Origin: Candidatus Mycoplasma haematohominis
Lineage (GTDB): Bacteria; Bacillota_I; Bacilli_A; Mycoplasmatales; Mycoplasmoidaceae
Length of the DNA stretch: 28,931 nucleotides
Assembly (NCBI RefSeq): GCF_902712995.1
Contig: NZ_CACTIB010000014.1
Location: forward strand, 1 to 28,931
Reading direction: 5' to 3'
Shown piece after piece: positions 28,797 to 28,931 of the stretch (position 1 is its first letter; each line of letters starts with the position of its first letter). Both the position numbers and the translations under genes were made by a program. Under the pieces are notes generated by a model. It ran no database searches, was not told where the DNA came from, and saw only the letters and a program-made list of their open reading frames with translations.

Positions 28797-28931
28797 ATTT
28801 TAATAAATAATTTTTTCCCCATCCAACACACCCCCAATTAATAATTTGTTATTGTTTTTTATAAAACTTCGAACATACCAAACATAAAAATCGATATGAT
28901 ATTGAGATAACACCTATATTATAAATAAATA
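28578..28931. other. Upstream region of the last MSIF gene, to window end
   Basis: No gene supported. The inner 219 bases are the noncoding part of the right repeat arm. Beyond 28796 the sequence is unique here, including a C-rich patch near 28817-28837. Confidence 0.65.
28599..28604 (-). promoter_or_regulatory. -10 box of the fourth MSIF gene
   Basis: TAGAAT on the minus strand, 22 bases before the ATG at 28577, followed by GCCGGCAACTTC. The A run before the start is shorter here (3) than in the other copies (5 or 6). Confidence 0.6.

Noticed and set aside
1..28931. CRISPR arrays, insertion sequences or tRNA genes.
   Set aside because: No regularly spaced direct repeats, transposase motifs, terminal repeats with target duplications, or tRNA-like cores were seen.

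Overview
This window reads as one accessory locus of a hemotropic mycoplasma (a Mycoplasma suis/M. ovis/M. wenyonii-like 'hemoplasma'; the species call is an inference). It is AT-rich and UGA is read as tryptophan. Nearly every gene carries in-frame TGA codons at conserved Trp positions, so translation table 4 is required. Shine-Dalgarno sites are mostly absent. I saw no tRNA, rRNA, ribosomal or metabolic gene.

I find 28 protein genes. Most belong to a few paralogous families whose members start with a short N-terminal Gly/Ala-rich membrane anchor followed by a large polar domain with conserved Trp and Cys, suggesting anchored proteins displayed outside the cell. Family A (about 370-394 aa, six conserved Cys) has three subtypes. 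MSIF is at 222, 5573, 9346 and 28577c. MKIF is at 6766, 10538 and 27371c. A divergent member is at 12435. MSIF and MKIF occur as three tandem pairs. Family B (mostly 255-288 aa) is built from a Trp-Trp/Cys/Tyr/Cys-Ser module, usually as two copies (1422c, 2291c, 4510c, 13764, 15322, 17281c, 21200, 22232, 25423). One gene holds only a first-type module (3102c) and one only a second-type module (23002). A longer subgroup, B2, is at 7932c and 19881c. Family C (14643c, 16948) encodes 107-117 aa proteins with an FC-x-WSG motif and an identical 24-nt promoter segment. Two short orphans (3664c, 16222) may be related to each other.

Three genes stand apart. 23828 encodes a DUF31-type serine protease, the family of the mycoplasma immunoglobulin protease MIP, with a His/Asp/Ser triad. 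18482c encodes a PD-(D/E)XK nuclease-fold protein. 11851 is a GTG-started 151-aa orphan.

Layout: 222 (+); block 1422-5292 (-); MSIF/MKIF pair 5573-7935 (+); B2 gene 7932-8918 (-); pair, orphan, A-like and B genes 9346-14549 (+); family C gene 14643-14996 (-); 15322-17271 (+); B, nuclease and B2 genes 17281-20885 (-); B genes, DUF31 protease and B gene 21200-26220 (+); MKIF and MSIF 26232-28577 (-). The two outermost MSIF genes face inward, and each is preceded by a nearly identical region of about 220 bp that continues about 150 bp into the gene. These form a long inverted repeat enclosing the whole locus. My working picture is a diversifying surface-protein island with an embedded anti-antibody-type protease and inverted repeats able to recombine. 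Surface location and immune function are inferences from architecture, not from recognised homologues.
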